DNA of 64,000 nucleotides, from NCBI RefSeq assembly GCF_964204645.1, contig NC_134031.1, positions 496,001 through 560,000 on the forward strand. The letters run 5' to 3'. Shown here in pieces: positions 34,901-45,118 of the stretch. The stretch's first letter is position 1. Each line of letters starts with the position of its first letter. Below the pieces are notes generated by a model that worked only from the letters and a program-made list of their open reading frames with translations, searched no databases and was not told the origin of the DNA. The DNA comes from Tubulanus polymorphus (taxonomy: Eukaryota; Nemertea; Palaeonemertea; Tubulaniformes; Tubulanidae). A program made the translations under genes and the position numbers.

Positions 34901-37900
34901 AATCAATAGACGAGAAACTCATCGAGATAACGAGGATTTTAAACGAGGAGAACGAGGAGAAAATCATTGACGCTTCGAGGAACCTCGCTCCGAAAATAAA
35001 ACGTCTGCTCGAAGAGTGTGAGACGTACGGAACAGACAGAGACAGGGCAGGCGGCGACCGGGTACGATTGAGTAAATTCATTCCATCGAAAAAAAACATT
35101 AAACTCGGTAAAATACAACAATTCACGGTTACCGCGGAGAAAATAGAACAAACCGTAAATACGTTCCGACAGATTCCGTTTAGAGTATTCGAATATCCGA
35201 GATTGATTTTCCTGTCGAAATTCTCGACGTCATCTGCCTGGGTCGGTGACGTTAGTTACCCGCAGATTATAGAATCATTCCCGGACGGGAACCTCGTCAT
35301 CGCCGACACCAACAACTGCAGCATCCAAATATTCGACGTCGAGGGAAACTACATTAAATCGATAATAGAGGGCGCCGTGAAACCTCTGTCGATCGTTGTC
35401 ACCGGCGACGGTAATATAGCGGTCGCTGATTTGATCGATAGAAAGATTAAAATCGTCGATATCGATGGGAATATCGTAAGAGAATTCGGTGAATTCTGTT
35501 CACCGTGCGGGATTACGATCAACTCTAAACGACAATTCATTGTCACTGACTTCAATCAGAACAGTCTCGAGATATACTCACCTGAGTACACCCGCCTGAG
35601 AAAACAAACCCTTCACGATTACCGCGCCACTCGTCGTCACGGTTACTGTCGACCAATCACTGACAGCCGAGATAATATCTACATATCGGATGTTGGAGAT
35701 CAGACGATTACTAAATACGATCAAGAGGGCGCTTTCGTCAAGAAATTCTACGTCGCCGATGACGACGGTGAATTAACCGGTTTATGCGTTGATAAATTCG
35801 ATCGTATTTTGTTCGCTGATAAATGCCGATCTCGTATATCGATACTCGACCCAGAATCCGGCGATCAATTCGTTTTACTCGATAAGAAATCGGGTTTGAG
35901 ATCTCCGTCTGACGTTACTATAACCAGTCAGAGACACCTGGTGATCGTTGAAGGAAGTATTGATTGCGTAAGGGTTTATCAGATGTGCGACGTGAACTGG
36001 CAAACTGATTTACCAGTTCTTACTCCGGAAGATTCAGATGATTAATTGTTAAGAGGGAGAGGAGGGGATCCACCTTCCTGTACATATACCTAGGATTTGT
36101 TTGTAATAATTTGACCCTAGCTGAATACAGTTTTACAGTGATACCTGGTTAAACTGTTATTTGACAAGCCATCAAGATAATGATCACCCTGACCAGTTCA
36201 CGTGGATACCCCAGTTTTAGATTCAAATTCTTTAACTTATTTATTCATTTAATTTATGTATTTATTTATCTATTTATTGTATTTTTAAGTTATTACAAGA
36301 TTTCTTAAAACATTTTTGCGTGTATTTATTTATTAACATAGATATTAATTTATTTTGGTGTGTTCTAGTCAAACGTGTGTATGAGATCTATAGTTTAGAC
36401 TTGCTACATGTGAATGTCTCACATTTTACTGTTTATTAATTTTTAACCTGATCTAGAGAGTTTTTGCTTTAATTGCTTCGAAACTATGAGAGATTTTAGG
36501 AAACCGAAAATGTTTGAATCATGGAGAAATATAAACTAATTCAACTAAACAAATTGTTTTTTCTATTTGTGGTACAATAGAGTTTATGTAGACTTTTCCA
36601 CAAATGATGGTCGCCCCCATCGTCACTATGACATCATCACTATTGTGTCAACATCCTGAGTCGACACTTATGTGATGGCATAAGGGGATTGATAAAGGTG
36701 GCCATATTTAAGTAAGAGTTTGTGTCTTACCAGAGAATCATCTAAACACCGTTCACAATCGCAGCGGAAATAATACTGATTCATTAGTTCATCGTATCTC
36801 TCACTATGTGGTGCTAGTATCTCTGTATAACTTATATATATCTACAAAGAAAACAGCAGTTTACATCAGCAACATCAAACACAGTAGACTACAGTTGAGA
36901 TGGATCTGATCAACTGAGAGATAACTGTTTAACTGAGAGATAACTGTTTAACTCAGAGATAACTGTTTAACTGAGAGATAACAGTTTAACTAAGAGATAA
37001 CTGTTTAACTCAGAGATAAATGTTTAACTCAAAGATAACCAATTAACTCAGAGATAACTGTTTAACTCAGGGATAACTGTTTAACTCAGAGATAACTGTT
37101 TAACTCAAAGATAACTATTTAACTCAAAAGATAACTGTTTAACTCAGAGATAAATGTTTAACTCAGAGATAAATGTTTAACTCAGAGATAAATGTTTAAC
37201 TCAGAGATAACCGTTTAACTCAGAGATAACTGTTTAACTCAGAGATAACTGTTTAACTCACAGATAACAGTTTAACTCAGAGATAACTGTTGAACTCAGA
37301 GATAACTGTTGAACTCAGAGATAACTGTTTAACTGAGAGATAACTGTTTAACTCAGAGATAACTGTTTAACTCAGAGATAACAGTTTAACTAAGAGATAA
37401 CTGTTTAACTCAGAGATAAATGTTTATCTCACAGATAACTGTTTAACTCAGAGATAACAGTTTAACTCAGAGATAACTGTTTATCTCACAGATAACTGTT
37501 TATCTCACAGATAACTGTTTAACTCAGAGATAACTGTTTAACTCAGAGATAACTGTTTATCTCACAGATAACTGTTTAACTCAGAGATAACTGTTTAACT
37601 CAGAGATAACTGTTTATCTCACAGATAACTGTTTAACTCAGAGAAAACTATTTAACTCAGAGATTTGATGGTTGTTGAACTATTCATATGAATCATATAC
37701 CATCAAACTTAGATATCAGTCTTTGAGTCGGGCAAATTTTATCGTCCGTCTCAGACATGAGTGAAACCAAAATTATAGGTACGCAATACTGTACTAATAA
37801 TAGTTATTAACGAAGCCTTCACTAATTAATTGATTCGTTAATATTGATTAATGATAATTACCCGTTTATAGTCTTCATGATCGATATCGGTAAGAGCATG

Positions 37901-40482
37901 GACCTCTAACGACGTTCCAGAAAATACCACAACTGCATTCGCTTCACACGAATGATCGAATATAGAAGCACTGAAAATACAACCATTAACAATAAAATAC
38001 TAATAGTCTCTCAACAAACATTTAGCTCTTAGTTCAAATGTTGAATCTTATTCATGACAATCGTGATCTTTATTTTTCAAAGAAATTGAAACGATCTGAA
38101 ATATAATATTCATAAATGAATATAATTCTATATCCTGAATTGAATGAGTTGTTTCTATCTGGTCAAATTTTCGAACGATATTTTTGAATCAAAGCTATTT
38201 TGTAAACATGAATTCAGAGAACTGTTAATAATTAGTCACCTGAGATAAATTCCAACCCCAATCGACTGCATTTCAGAATCTAATATATTGAATGAATTGA
38301 TGCACATCTGAAATGGAAGCAACAATGATTACAATTTTCCTCCAAACAATAGATTACATTTTTTAGATATACCATTAGGCTCAGTGCGCATGACTTCGAC
38401 CAGAACCTGGACAAATCAATCTTTATTCCGATAATTGGCCGTCATTAATGACGCACAGAGATCAATAATTAGTAGTAATTAATACATAGTACATAAACAT
38501 GTGGAAAACTGACGCAATAATGTGAATATCAAAACAACAGACGCTACACTCAGTTCCACAGTTAGATTCAAATTAGTTCCTGAATTGTGGGACTGGATCC
38601 TGAACTGTGGAACTGGATCCTGAACTGTGGAACTGGATCCTGAACTGTGGAACTGGATCCTGAACTGTGGAACTGGATCCTGAACTGTGGAACTGGATCC
38701 TGAACTGTGGAACTGGATCCTGAACTGTGGAACTGGATCCTGAACTGTGGAACTGGATCCTGAACTGTGGAACTGGATCCTGAACTGTGGGACTGGATCC
38801 TTAACTGTGGAACTGGATCCTGAACTGTGGAACTGGATCCAGACTGTGGAACTGGATCCTGAATTGTGGAATTGGCTCCAAGTTTTTTATCAAGATATTT
38901 ATATTTTCAAAGTTTGATAATCAAAATGTAAATTTCAATGCAAAACTGACCCTGGCAAAAATCTCAGATATTTCTAAAGTGGTCGGTAATTTCATAATTC
39001 CATCGGTAAAAGTTCGCAGTGTAAAATATAACTGACGAAAATGTCCGACTTTCGTGTCATCTTTTTTAATATCATCGATATCTGAAATTTAAAAACAAAG
39101 AATTCTTGCAATGAAACAATAGCCGAAAAACACATTCGAAATTTTTAGACAGGAAAAGACAGGACAGGAATAGACCGGAAAAAGACATACGCGATTTGAA
39201 GTCGGCAAATGAACGAATTCCAGGAGCATCTAAATGTTCGACATCATCTCCTTCCTGAAAATAATCAGCAGCAAATTATCTATTTACGGAGAAACTAAAT
39301 CATTGTAGTCTATTGAAGATTTATCCAAATGATGACTTACAAAATTGAATTAGAAATACGAATTGAGACTCGAAAAAGAGAGAGAGAGAAAGAGAGTGAG
39401 GACTTCTTCAGTAATGCGATGACTTTAAACAAGTTTGAACGATCGAAATATTAAAACTTACATTAAATCTATGGCATAATTTCAGCAGTAAACGCACACT
39501 TTCTGTAGGTATTTTCGGACTATGTTTCATTAAACATTTACATTCTTTTTTATGTAATTCCCAAGCGGTTCTCTGACATTCGATATTACAATACCACGTC
39601 ACTTTACACTTAGAACATTTCCGTAATTCATCCGATCTATAAATACACAACACAAAACCAACCAGCGTTAAACAACTGATTGTAAACCTCTCGGTAAATT
39701 GCGTCATCTCGGTAATAAGGATGACCGACCTTACTGCTTATAAATCTTAGGTACAACTGAAAATTAAGCCTAAAAATGATGACGATATAAATTGTAATTT
39801 CTAATGAGTGACAGTTTATCAGATTTATGGAACCACAGATATCTATATACACTGCCCCCCCCCTTTCTAAAGACTGGTATTATCTCTAACCCTGGGGCTA
39901 AACTCATTTCAAAATTAATTTAATGGGTTAATGATAATACCAGTTTATAAAACTAGCCCCTGGGTTATTTAGTCTAAATACCAGTCGTTGTTACCGGTTC
40001 CCTACAGCCGTTGTTTGTGGAACGACGGCTACGTACTAGACTACTGTTTTACTGGGCTATTAAACTTAAAAGTGCAAAATTCCAAGCTAATTATGAAAAT
40101 ACAATTACGATGTTGATGAAATGCTTCGAAACAGTTGTTGACTTAGAGAGGGACGTTGAGGAAAGTACTTTTTCTTTATTCAGAAGTATTACTATTTTCA
40201 GTAAGGGACGAGTTCACCCCCTGCCCTAGTTAGTTACCTAATCGTTGGTGGTAAGCTTTTTATAATCGGATGGGCTTATATATGTGGTTTGTGAAAATAT
40301 CCGATTGTGAAACTAAACCACAGACAGGTTACTGACTACCCCTGCCCTGGCCCGTGTGGGTCGAGACTGCTCGGTTCTTACCTTCTGAAACATTGGTCGC
40401 ATCTTTTCCCTCGTTCGCTACCGGATAAAACATGAACGAAAGGTGAACACGTCATAATCACACTTCCTTTTACAAACCCCAT
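28983..40482 (-). CDS. SMYD3-like MYND/SET-domain lysine methyltransferase
   Basis: SMYD proteins transfer methyl groups from SAM to lysines of histones and other proteins. Eleven exons (5' to 3'): 40382-40482, 39462-39636, 39191-39254, 38951-39081, 38240-38307, 37862-37970, 36731-36841, 31218-31284, 30646-30774, 29315-29489, 28983-29232; 1380 nt, 459 aa, phases all close. MYND zinc ligands: C28, C31, C41, C44, C50, C54, H62, C66. SET core: CINSFNILDSEMQSIGVG, then FDHSCEANAVV, where the family usually has NHSC. Post-SET cysteines: YYFRCDCERC and later CTENGC and CTYC. The C-terminal helical region (VYYLRLMDRGFDA, LYPRYHPSLGLQLLRLGKL, ILRITHGKQHT) matches SMYD3 best. The start chosen is the first in-frame Met after a stop; the usual N-terminal GxG strand of the SET domain is missing, so an upstream exon may exist. 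Two genes nest in the intron 31285-36730. Confidence 0.85.
29499..29885. repeat. About 97-bp tandem repeat, 4 copies
   Basis: Units begin GAAGAATTGAAGAGAAGAGG and include CACATGGTTCTACACTCTAC, in the SMYD intron next to the exon at 29315-29489. Long ORFs on both strands are artefacts. Confidence 0.9.
29930..30255 (+). repeat. 60-bp repeat containing TTAGGG pairs
   Basis: Five units of about 60 bp: GGTGACCAGTTCCAGCCAAT, then CACAGCTAGGGTTAGGGTTA, then GGACAGTTTGTTTACATCA. Each holds two telomere-like TTAGGG hexamers. Intronic in the SMYD gene. Confidence 0.9.
30430..30600 (+). repeat. About 36-bp array CTGAACCCTAGCTCAACTAT
   Basis: Four units ending GAGACT..ACCCT in the same SMYD intron. Confidence 0.8.
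31285..31936. other. SMYD intron sequence upstream of nested GPCR
   Basis: No exon was recognised. Bases 31800-31930 contain loose CAGCA-rich repeats (GACAGCAACTGCAGCAGGCA) that directly precede the GPCR start and probably form its 5' UTR. Confidence 0.4.
31937..32995 (+). CDS. Rhodopsin-class GPCR, peptide-receptor-like, nested in SMYD intron
   Basis: A single open exon of 352 aa with seven hydrophobic segments: about 38-58 (LVATPISFIATFLNVFCFIV), 70-90, 115-135, 160-180, 218-240, 260-280 and 315-335. It lacks a signal peptide. The TM3 end reads FER rather than DRY, and TM7 has NVILY in place of NPxxY, both plausible variants. General resemblance is to invertebrate FMRFamide/neuropeptide-type receptors; the ligand cannot be named. 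It is transcribed opposite to the SMYD host gene. An AATAAA at 33085-33090 lies 90 bases after the stop. No close orthologue is claimed. The second GPCR at 41095-42321 belongs to the same broad group but is not a close copy. Confidence 0.8.
   Translation: MSRPPQLWPLRDVDLVYDFNKTCQPHYITWSRFYINTLVATPISFIATFLNVFCFIVLRRFSFQPTYYLLKVLTIFDALFSLTSIPEYSAGVLYRYFQYGRRFVYIRQNFLLPQLDIYLIGLVHALYMTRNWITVSITFERALTVVFLFKVKRWTTERSMNHVIISVVCLNVIISVPFFLYRIKPIKGNLCQYFKSELEIFYTYGNIWSFPMGRYNRPVIVYFGTVCPILLLLIGNTVLCSNVLNFQKKRLSLLATTPQQTSGNKDKLALVTTVTIVTAHLLCEFPKMFALLNYDFRWLQEIIEQNILKYSAEIGSKIDSLVNVILYLVVNKRFRSNAADILRSKSTKHTVN
33380..33430. repeat. Fragment of dispersed repeat also at 39870-39962
   Basis: GGGTTAAAGATAATGCCAGT followed by TTTCAAAATCGGGCCCC matches GGGTTAATGATAATACCAGT...CTAGCCCC at about 39928-39962. 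Confidence 0.45.
33698..33752 (+). promoter_or_regulatory. TATA box and 5' UTR exon of TRIM gene
   Basis: TATATAAAA at 33698-33706 is followed about 30 bases later by the likely start. AGTACAG|GTTCGT at 33752/33753 serves as donor for a non-coding exon; its acceptor CATTTCAG ends at 33985, three bases before the coding ATG. Confidence 0.6.
33988..36045 (+). CDS. TRIM-NHL protein (RING, B-boxes, coiled coil, NHL repeats)
   Basis: Probable RING-type E3 ubiquitin ligase. One coding exon, 685 aa. The ORF is open further upstream, but a strong 3' splice site (CATTTCAG, ending 33985) and a TATA-driven leader indicate translation starts at MATGGATGMNG. RING: CSICYDYLKDPRTLPCLHTFC...CPTC at about residues 18-70, with a long loop before the last Cys pair. 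B-box 1-like zinc site: RRCDICKFTNRHIQ...CVECSRYFCSGC. B-box 2: CEIHDSENVQYFCDECKESI with CLHC and HSNHD. Coiled coil about 210-370. The C-terminal 270 residues form repeated beta-propeller blades (FPDGNLVIADTNNCSIQIFD, GDGNIAVADLIDRKIKIVD, DSRDNIYISDVGDQTITKYD), i.e. NHL repeats as in TRIM2/3/32/71. Which TRIM-NHL subtype it is remains open. It sits antisense inside the SMYD intron. Confidence 0.9.
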   Translation: MATGGATGMNGSHLDDLLKCSICYDYLKDPRTLPCLHTFCTECLQGLYNATIHSDISGLLSYDIISCPTCRTRTIVPPGGVTGFPNDFKVSKISEIVSDNNRLSLNDGDGVSPTTRRCDICKFTNRHIQASVFCVECSRYFCSGCINRHDNRVLLKGHQKYELMKQKFVDIKCEIHDSENVQYFCDECKESICLHCTITGRHSNHDIIELGNGIQQCELNLKECAEKLTQKLEKIKISVYKLNDIEKQMKNIGDESIELVKMRVREMIISIKKREHQLLNELDEQNHENQIQVKTDVQNIEILEKSIDEKLIEITRILNEENEEKIIDASRNLAPKIKRLLEECETYGTDRDRAGGDRVRLSKFIPSKKNIKLGKIQQFTVTAEKIEQTVNTFRQIPFRVFEYPRLIFLSKFSTSSAWVGDVSYPQIIESFPDGNLVIADTNNCSIQIFDVEGNYIKSIIEGAVKPLSIVVTGDGNIAVADLIDRKIKIVDIDGNIVREFGEFCSPCGITINSKRQFIVTDFNQNSLEIYSPEYTRLRKQTLHDYRATRRHGYCRPITDSRDNIYISDVGDQTITKYDQEGAFVKKFYVADDDGELTGLCVDKFDRILFADKCRSRISILDPESGDQFVLLDKKSGLRSPSDVTITSQRHLVIVEGSIDCVRVYQMCDVNWQTDLPVLTPEDSDD
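36900..37665 (+). repeat. 19-bp array TTTAACTCAGAGATAACTG
   Basis: About 39 copies with point variants (TTTATCTCACAGATAACTG and others) in the SMYD intron just upstream of the exon at 36731-36841. Unit order shows blocks, suggesting repeated segmental duplication. Confidence 0.95.
38575..38868 (+). repeat. 20-bp array TGAACTGTGGAACTGGATCC, about 14 copies
   Basis: Nearly perfect 20-mers in an SMYD intron; the monomer matches the end sequence of foldback family B. CAGTTCCACAGTTAGATTCA just before the array looks like the opposite arm of such an element. Confidence 0.9.
39870..40045. mobile_element. Two adjacent small foldback elements
   Basis: 39870-39962: GACTGGTATTATCTCTAACC at the left is mirrored by GGGTTAATGATAATACCAGT at the right. 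39963-40045: TAGTCTAAATACCAGTCGTT is mirrored by GTACTAGACTA; a relative in opposite orientation lies at 45508-45583. Both lie in the first SMYD intron. Confidence 0.5.
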
Positions 40483-41094
40483 CGTTTAACAGTTTCACAA
40501 CACTAACAACAACACTGCCAGCCAAATCTGTGAACAATAAGAAGCGACTTTTTAGTGTCTGAACCACTGCGTAATTAATAATCCAACACTGCAACAGCAG
40601 CAGCAATCAGTGAGACCCTGACAGTCTTTTAACAAATACTCCTCAATTATCAGTGACTGTCAAAACGAGTCACGTCTAATTAACAAACTGTCTAATTAAT
40701 ATAGCCAGCTCTGCGCGCTAATTAAGATCCAGGGACAACCGATTAGTGTGGAAAGCTGTCTGAAAGTGCCTGACTGAATCACTCGCATGCCACAGTAAGA
40801 ATGTCGAGCTGTATCAGATTTTGCCTAGCACGTGCTGCCCCTCTGTTAAGGATTGGCGGCAAATCTGTGAACTAATTATTGAAATATTACAAGCGGCCCA
40901 GCGGACCGGTCGGGCCGGAGAAAGTTCTTAAGTCATCGAACCACTATTAAAACTATGCAGGCATTTTTCATTTGTAAAATTTACTTGAAATAATCTAAAC
41001 AGTGAATTTGTTACGCAAATACATTGTATTGTATGAAAAAGACTTGGCCCAGTTTTTTCCGGTCCGATTCACAGTCCAGGCCTAACTGAAATTG
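40483..41094. other. Spacer between SMYD and GPCR genes
   Basis: No coding exon was identified. It should contain the SMYD promoter and perhaps an unseen 5' exon. No TATA box or clear element was recognised. Confidence 0.4.
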
Positions 41095-42321
41095 TTATTT
41101 TTCATCTTTTTGTTGGCAGCAACGGAACATAGTTTTAAGTTTCACTCTGAACCGACGCCTCGTAACGCAGTAAATGAAAAAGTTAGTCGATGCTACGATC
41201 ATTTTCAGCAATTTCTGAAATGAGTTTATCATCAATACTAGGTAACCTTTACTGCCAACTTTACCGACAGTTCCACTTATAGCTCGAGTTAAATTAACTA
41301 CAATAGCTCTCAAATAAAATGTTTGTTTTAATAAATAAAAACACGAAATGATTATCAAAGTTAGTGTTAAGCCACGTTCGGTACTGTTGCTGCTGCTGTT
41401 ACTGATGGTGGTTTGATTATTTGCAGACATGGTTTTTCTCGCTGCTCCTGCGCGTCTCAACGTGAAAATCAATCGGATAGTTATCAAAACCACTAACACT
41501 GTCGGGATGACTACAACTAGTGGAGCACGCACCAAAGTCTCGTAATATCTGTAATAAATATTTTTTGCAAATGGAGTCAATTTTTGGGCCCACCTCTCAT
41601 ATCCAGTACAGGGATTAATGGATTTTCTTGTCCAATATTTGAAGAAACTTTTTATTCCATCACAGAAAAAGCCAAATGAAATGATCGTTACATAGATATA
41701 ACCCCTCTTTAAGGTAATGATTCGAGCCGCTTTCAGAGGCCAACAAACGACGATATATCTGTCTATAGCTATCAGAAACGTTATCATATCTCCAATTGTA
41801 GAAATTATTGGTTGAAAACCTCTCGTGTATGAGTACATACGCTTCAGAAAATGGTTTATCTCAGTAGTCATGTCCAATAACATCGTATTGTAATACAAGT
41901 GATAGTGAAAGTCTATAAAAATATACGACAAACAAAGACTTGTGTCAGCAACAGCCAAACATCTCAAGTAGAATATACTCGTATTTGTTGAACGTTCTTT
42001 ACTGAGAATAATAAAAGACAGTACATTTCCGAATACACCAAAAACAGAAAAACTAAAACAAGTGTAAATCATGATTCGTAAAAACAGATTAATATGAAAC
42101 GGTTTAAAGTCGGAATGGGTCGCAAATTTACAGCGAGGATGCGGTTTAAACCCTCCTTCCGTAGTGGTCGTCACAGCATACGATTGATTAAAAGCGTCCG
42201 TTACTGTTACATCGAATGAAACTGTGGCATTTTCCATTTCGTCACAAACAACTGTAGTTCGTACACAAACACACAACTTGCCATAAGAAGATGATCCAAC
42301 ATTTGAAAAATCGCTCTTCAA
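41095..42321 (-). CDS. Rhodopsin-class GPCR, FMRFamide-receptor-like
   Basis: Single-exon ORF of 408 aa. The N terminus has several N-glycosylation sequons (NATV, NQSY) and no clear signal peptide. Seven hydrophobic segments follow: TM1 with FGNVLSFIIL (GN), TM2 LRCLAVADTSLCLSYIF, TM3 ending AIDRYIVVCWPLKA (DRY intact), TM5 APLVVVIPTVLVVLITIRLIF, TM7 with STNFFIYCVTRRRFR in place of NPxxY. This pattern is typical of lophotrochozoan neuropeptide receptors of the FMRFamide group; the ligand is unknown. A second in-frame Met (MENATV, residue 29) may be the true start, because the decayed copy nearby retains sequence there. A large Ser/Asn-rich third intracellular loop links TM5 and TM6. Confidence 0.82.
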   Translation of the reverse strand: MKSDFSNVGSSSYGKLCVCVRTTVVCDEMENATVSFDVTVTDAFNQSYAVTTTTEGGFKPHPRCKFATHSDFKPFHINLFLRIMIYTCFSFSVFGVFGNVLSFIILSKERSTNTSIFYLRCLAVADTSLCLSYIFIDFHYHLYYNTMLLDMTTEINHFLKRMYSYTRGFQPIISTIGDMITFLIAIDRYIVVCWPLKAARIITLKRGYIYVTIISFGFFCDGIKSFFKYWTRKSINPCTGYERWAQKLTPFAKNIYYRYYETLVRAPLVVVIPTVLVVLITIRLIFTLRRAGAARKTMSANNQTTISNSSSNSTERGLTLTLIIISCFYLLKQTFYLRAIVVNLTRAISGTVGKVGSKGYLVLMINSFQKLLKMIVASTNFFIYCVTRRRFRVKLKTMFRCCQQKDEK

Positions 42322-42956
42322 TTACATTAATCTGCGTGCAGTAGATGCAATACCGTTACTGCGTGACTTTCAACCGAGTTGCATAATAAATTCACTCTGA
42401 AATTTGCACAAACCACGGGGCCGGGTTACACCGGTATATCGTGATAAACGGTGCTACAGATCACTTGGATTACTGCAACATTGAGTAATATATATGAATA
42501 TATACAGTTTATACAGTTCTGTTATTAAAAAGTATTTTAGACATCTAATATCTCCTAAATTTTCTCATGCGAGTGTTTTACAAGAATCGACGCAAGTAAA
42601 TATACCTTGGCCTTGATTCTAAAACCACGAAATGGGAATATCATTATTTCTGAAATGTGTTTTTTTTTATAAAAGCCGTATTGAGGTTAACCGTAACTTG
42701 TGTTGCTGAAATGGCACAAGAAATAGTTATTAGTATGAATATCATTATTTCTGAAATGTGATTCCTTTTTAGATTAACCAATATCGAATGTATCTATGCT
42801 TTATAGATAATCGTGTACTGTCAAAATGAAATACATATCTTATCTAGCTATGAAAATCTACCCGTCAAAATGGGCGGATCTTGGAAAATTGGAAAGCTGG
42901 AGTCCAGAAGACAATAATAAGGCTTTTCAAGGATAAAGCAGTCATGTTAAAGACGA

Positions 42957-43343
42957 GTCAAATATGATGTTTTGACATTTGGCATTTTATGTTGAATTCA
43001 AACATCAATTTGATGTTTAGTTGATAGTTTGAAGGGTCACTTGGTAAATAATGATGTAAATATACTTTAATTTTAACCACTATACTTTTATGCCATGCCA
43101 TAGACTATCAATTTAATGAAACATCGAATTTATACCCATCAACGTTTCATATTTTACCCGTCAGAACTGAAAGATCGAAATCGATAACAGCCGCTTTCTC
43201 AATCGTATCAAAGCTAATATCGTTACCATGGATGAAAGTCAAAACATCATATTTACCAAGTGACCCTTCAAACTATCAACTAAACATCAAATTGATGTTT
43301 GAATTCAACATAAAATGCCAAATGTCAAAACATCATATTTGAC
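42957..43343. mobile_element. Foldback element with near-identical 97-bp inverted ends
   Basis: Bases 42957-43054 and the reverse complement of 43245-43343 agree over about 97 bases with one indel; both begin GTCAAATATGATGTTTTGAC and run to CACTTGGTAAATA. The 190-bp centre has no ORF. Such similar arms imply recent activity or gene conversion. No clear target duplication was found. Confidence 0.85.
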
Positions 43344-43524
43344 GTAAGTATAGTGAGATGATAGAATCTGACCTGGAATCGAGGGTTCGAATCCAGTTTA
43401 TTCTCATAGAACAATCATAGGGTTGCTATAAACAACCAGAGAGGCCACACCCATTTTTCACCGTGTAACGACGGCCCATTCCCTGCAGCCATCTTTATTC
43501 TCAGTTTTGAAGGGTGACAGTATA

Positions 43525-43830
43525 GAACATAGTTTTCATTCTAAACGTCTTGAAGCGCAATGAATGAAGATTATTTAGTCGATGCTTTTATCATTATTTT
43601 CATCAATTTCTGAAATCCGAATTAATCACCAAAACTGGCGAACGTTGGTCGTCACCGCGATTCCGAGACATTTTCCATATCGTAAAATATAAAAGTATCT
43701 TTTCTTGTCCCACTTTCCACAAAAAAAATATCTATTTATATTGGAAGCAGCTTCACCAGCAGTGCCAGAGTACCAGTTATATCTGCGTGCAGCAAATTCT
43801 CAAACGTTGTGCGTGACTTGTAAGGGAAAG
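43525..43830 (-). pseudogene. Decayed, internally deleted copy of the GPCR at 41095-42321
   Basis: 43525-43640 aligns with the TM7 and tail coding end of the GPCR, but has an in-frame stop where the TM7 NFFIY would be and a small frameshift. 43670-43695 resembles the MENATV start region, and 43783-43825 (TCTGCGTGCAG...GTGCGTGACTT) the sequence just upstream of the gene. The intervening 1.1 kb of coding sequence is absent. No functional protein is possible. Confidence 0.65.
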
Positions 43831-44067
43831 CGCGCGCGGTACCCGGCCGCAAATCCGCGGTGATGAAATTGAATCGTTGTGCGAACGCGGCGCTTCACCG
43901 TGTGACTCTTTGTTATCGACATGAAACATATCGTGATTTGAACGATTTCGACTTTAATTTACTACATTAGAAAGGGGGGTTATTTTCAGTAATTGAATCA
44001 AACACTATAGTCCCAAGAAGTGGAAATAATGATCAACTTGAAAAAGGTACTAATAAGTAGAAGAAAC

Positions 44068-44780
44068 ATGGAAATCCTAGGGTTGGCCTGGTTATGAATC
44101 GAGGAAATCCTAGCGTTGGCCTGGTTATGAATCGTGGAAATCCTAGGGTTGGCCTGGTTATGAATCGAGGAAATCCTAGGGTTGGCCTGGTTGTGAAACG
44201 CAGAAATCCTAGGGTTGGCCTGGTTGTGAATCGAGGAAATCCTAGGTTTGGCCTGGTTGTGAATCGAGGCAATCCTAGGATTGGCCTGGTTGTGAATCGA
44301 GGAAATCCTAGGGTTGGCCTGGTTGTGAATCGAGGAAATCCTAGGGTTGGCCTGGTTGTGAATCATGGAAATCCTAGGGTTGGCCTGGTTGTGAATCGTA
44401 GAAATCCTAGGGTTGGCCTGGTTGTGAATCGAGGAAATCCTAGGGTTGGCCTGATGTGAATCGAGGAAATCCTAGGGTTGGCCTGGTTGTGAATCGAGGA
44501 AATCCTAGGATTGGCCTGGTTGTGAATCGAGGAAATCCTAGGGTTGGCCTGGTTGTGAATCGTGGAAATCCTAGGGTTGGCCTGGTTGTGAATCGTAGAA
44601 ATCCTAGGGTTGGCCTGGTTGTGAATCGCGGAAATCCTAGGGTTGGCCTGATGTGAATCGAGGAAATCCTAGGGTTGGCCTGGTTGTGAATCGAGGAAAT
44701 CCTAGGGTTGGCCTGGTTGTGAATCGTGGAAATCCTAGGGTTGGCCTGATGTGAATCGAGGAAATCCTAGGGTTGGCCCT
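44068..44780 (+). repeat. 33-bp satellite GAAATCCTAGGGTTGGCCTG, about 21 copies
   Basis: Units continue GTTGTGAATCGAG. Because 33 is a multiple of three, both strands stay open for long stretches (repeats NRGNPRVGLV and IHNQANPRISS), but no start, signal or homology supports a gene. Confidence 0.9.
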
Positions 44781-45118
44781 ATGAATGGATCTCTTTTCAT
44801 ACATGGTTAAATCGGAAACGCATTTGTTTGAAATCGCTTCGCACACAGCGGTATCGGTCGATTGCGTCATAAACCGGTTTGCCATGAGTGGACAAATATG
44901 ACAGATCGAAAAGTCGATCAACTGACCGCGGAAATTTCCTTAATCGGCCATGTTGGAAAAGTCGCCGTTTCATGTAGCAAACCTCTCGCAAAGTGATTTA
45001 GTCGGTTTACGCAAAACCGTTAAGGTTTACGCCTGAACAAAGTCCGAGCCGGTTTATAAACCGGTATGAACAAATACGATTTTCCTGTAAACCGAAACGG
45101 TTTGTGCAATCAGGACTA

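Noticed and set aside
43998-44921. Long repetitive ORFs on both strands
   Set aside because: Produced by a 33-bp satellite whose unit is a multiple of three; no start context, signal peptide or homology.
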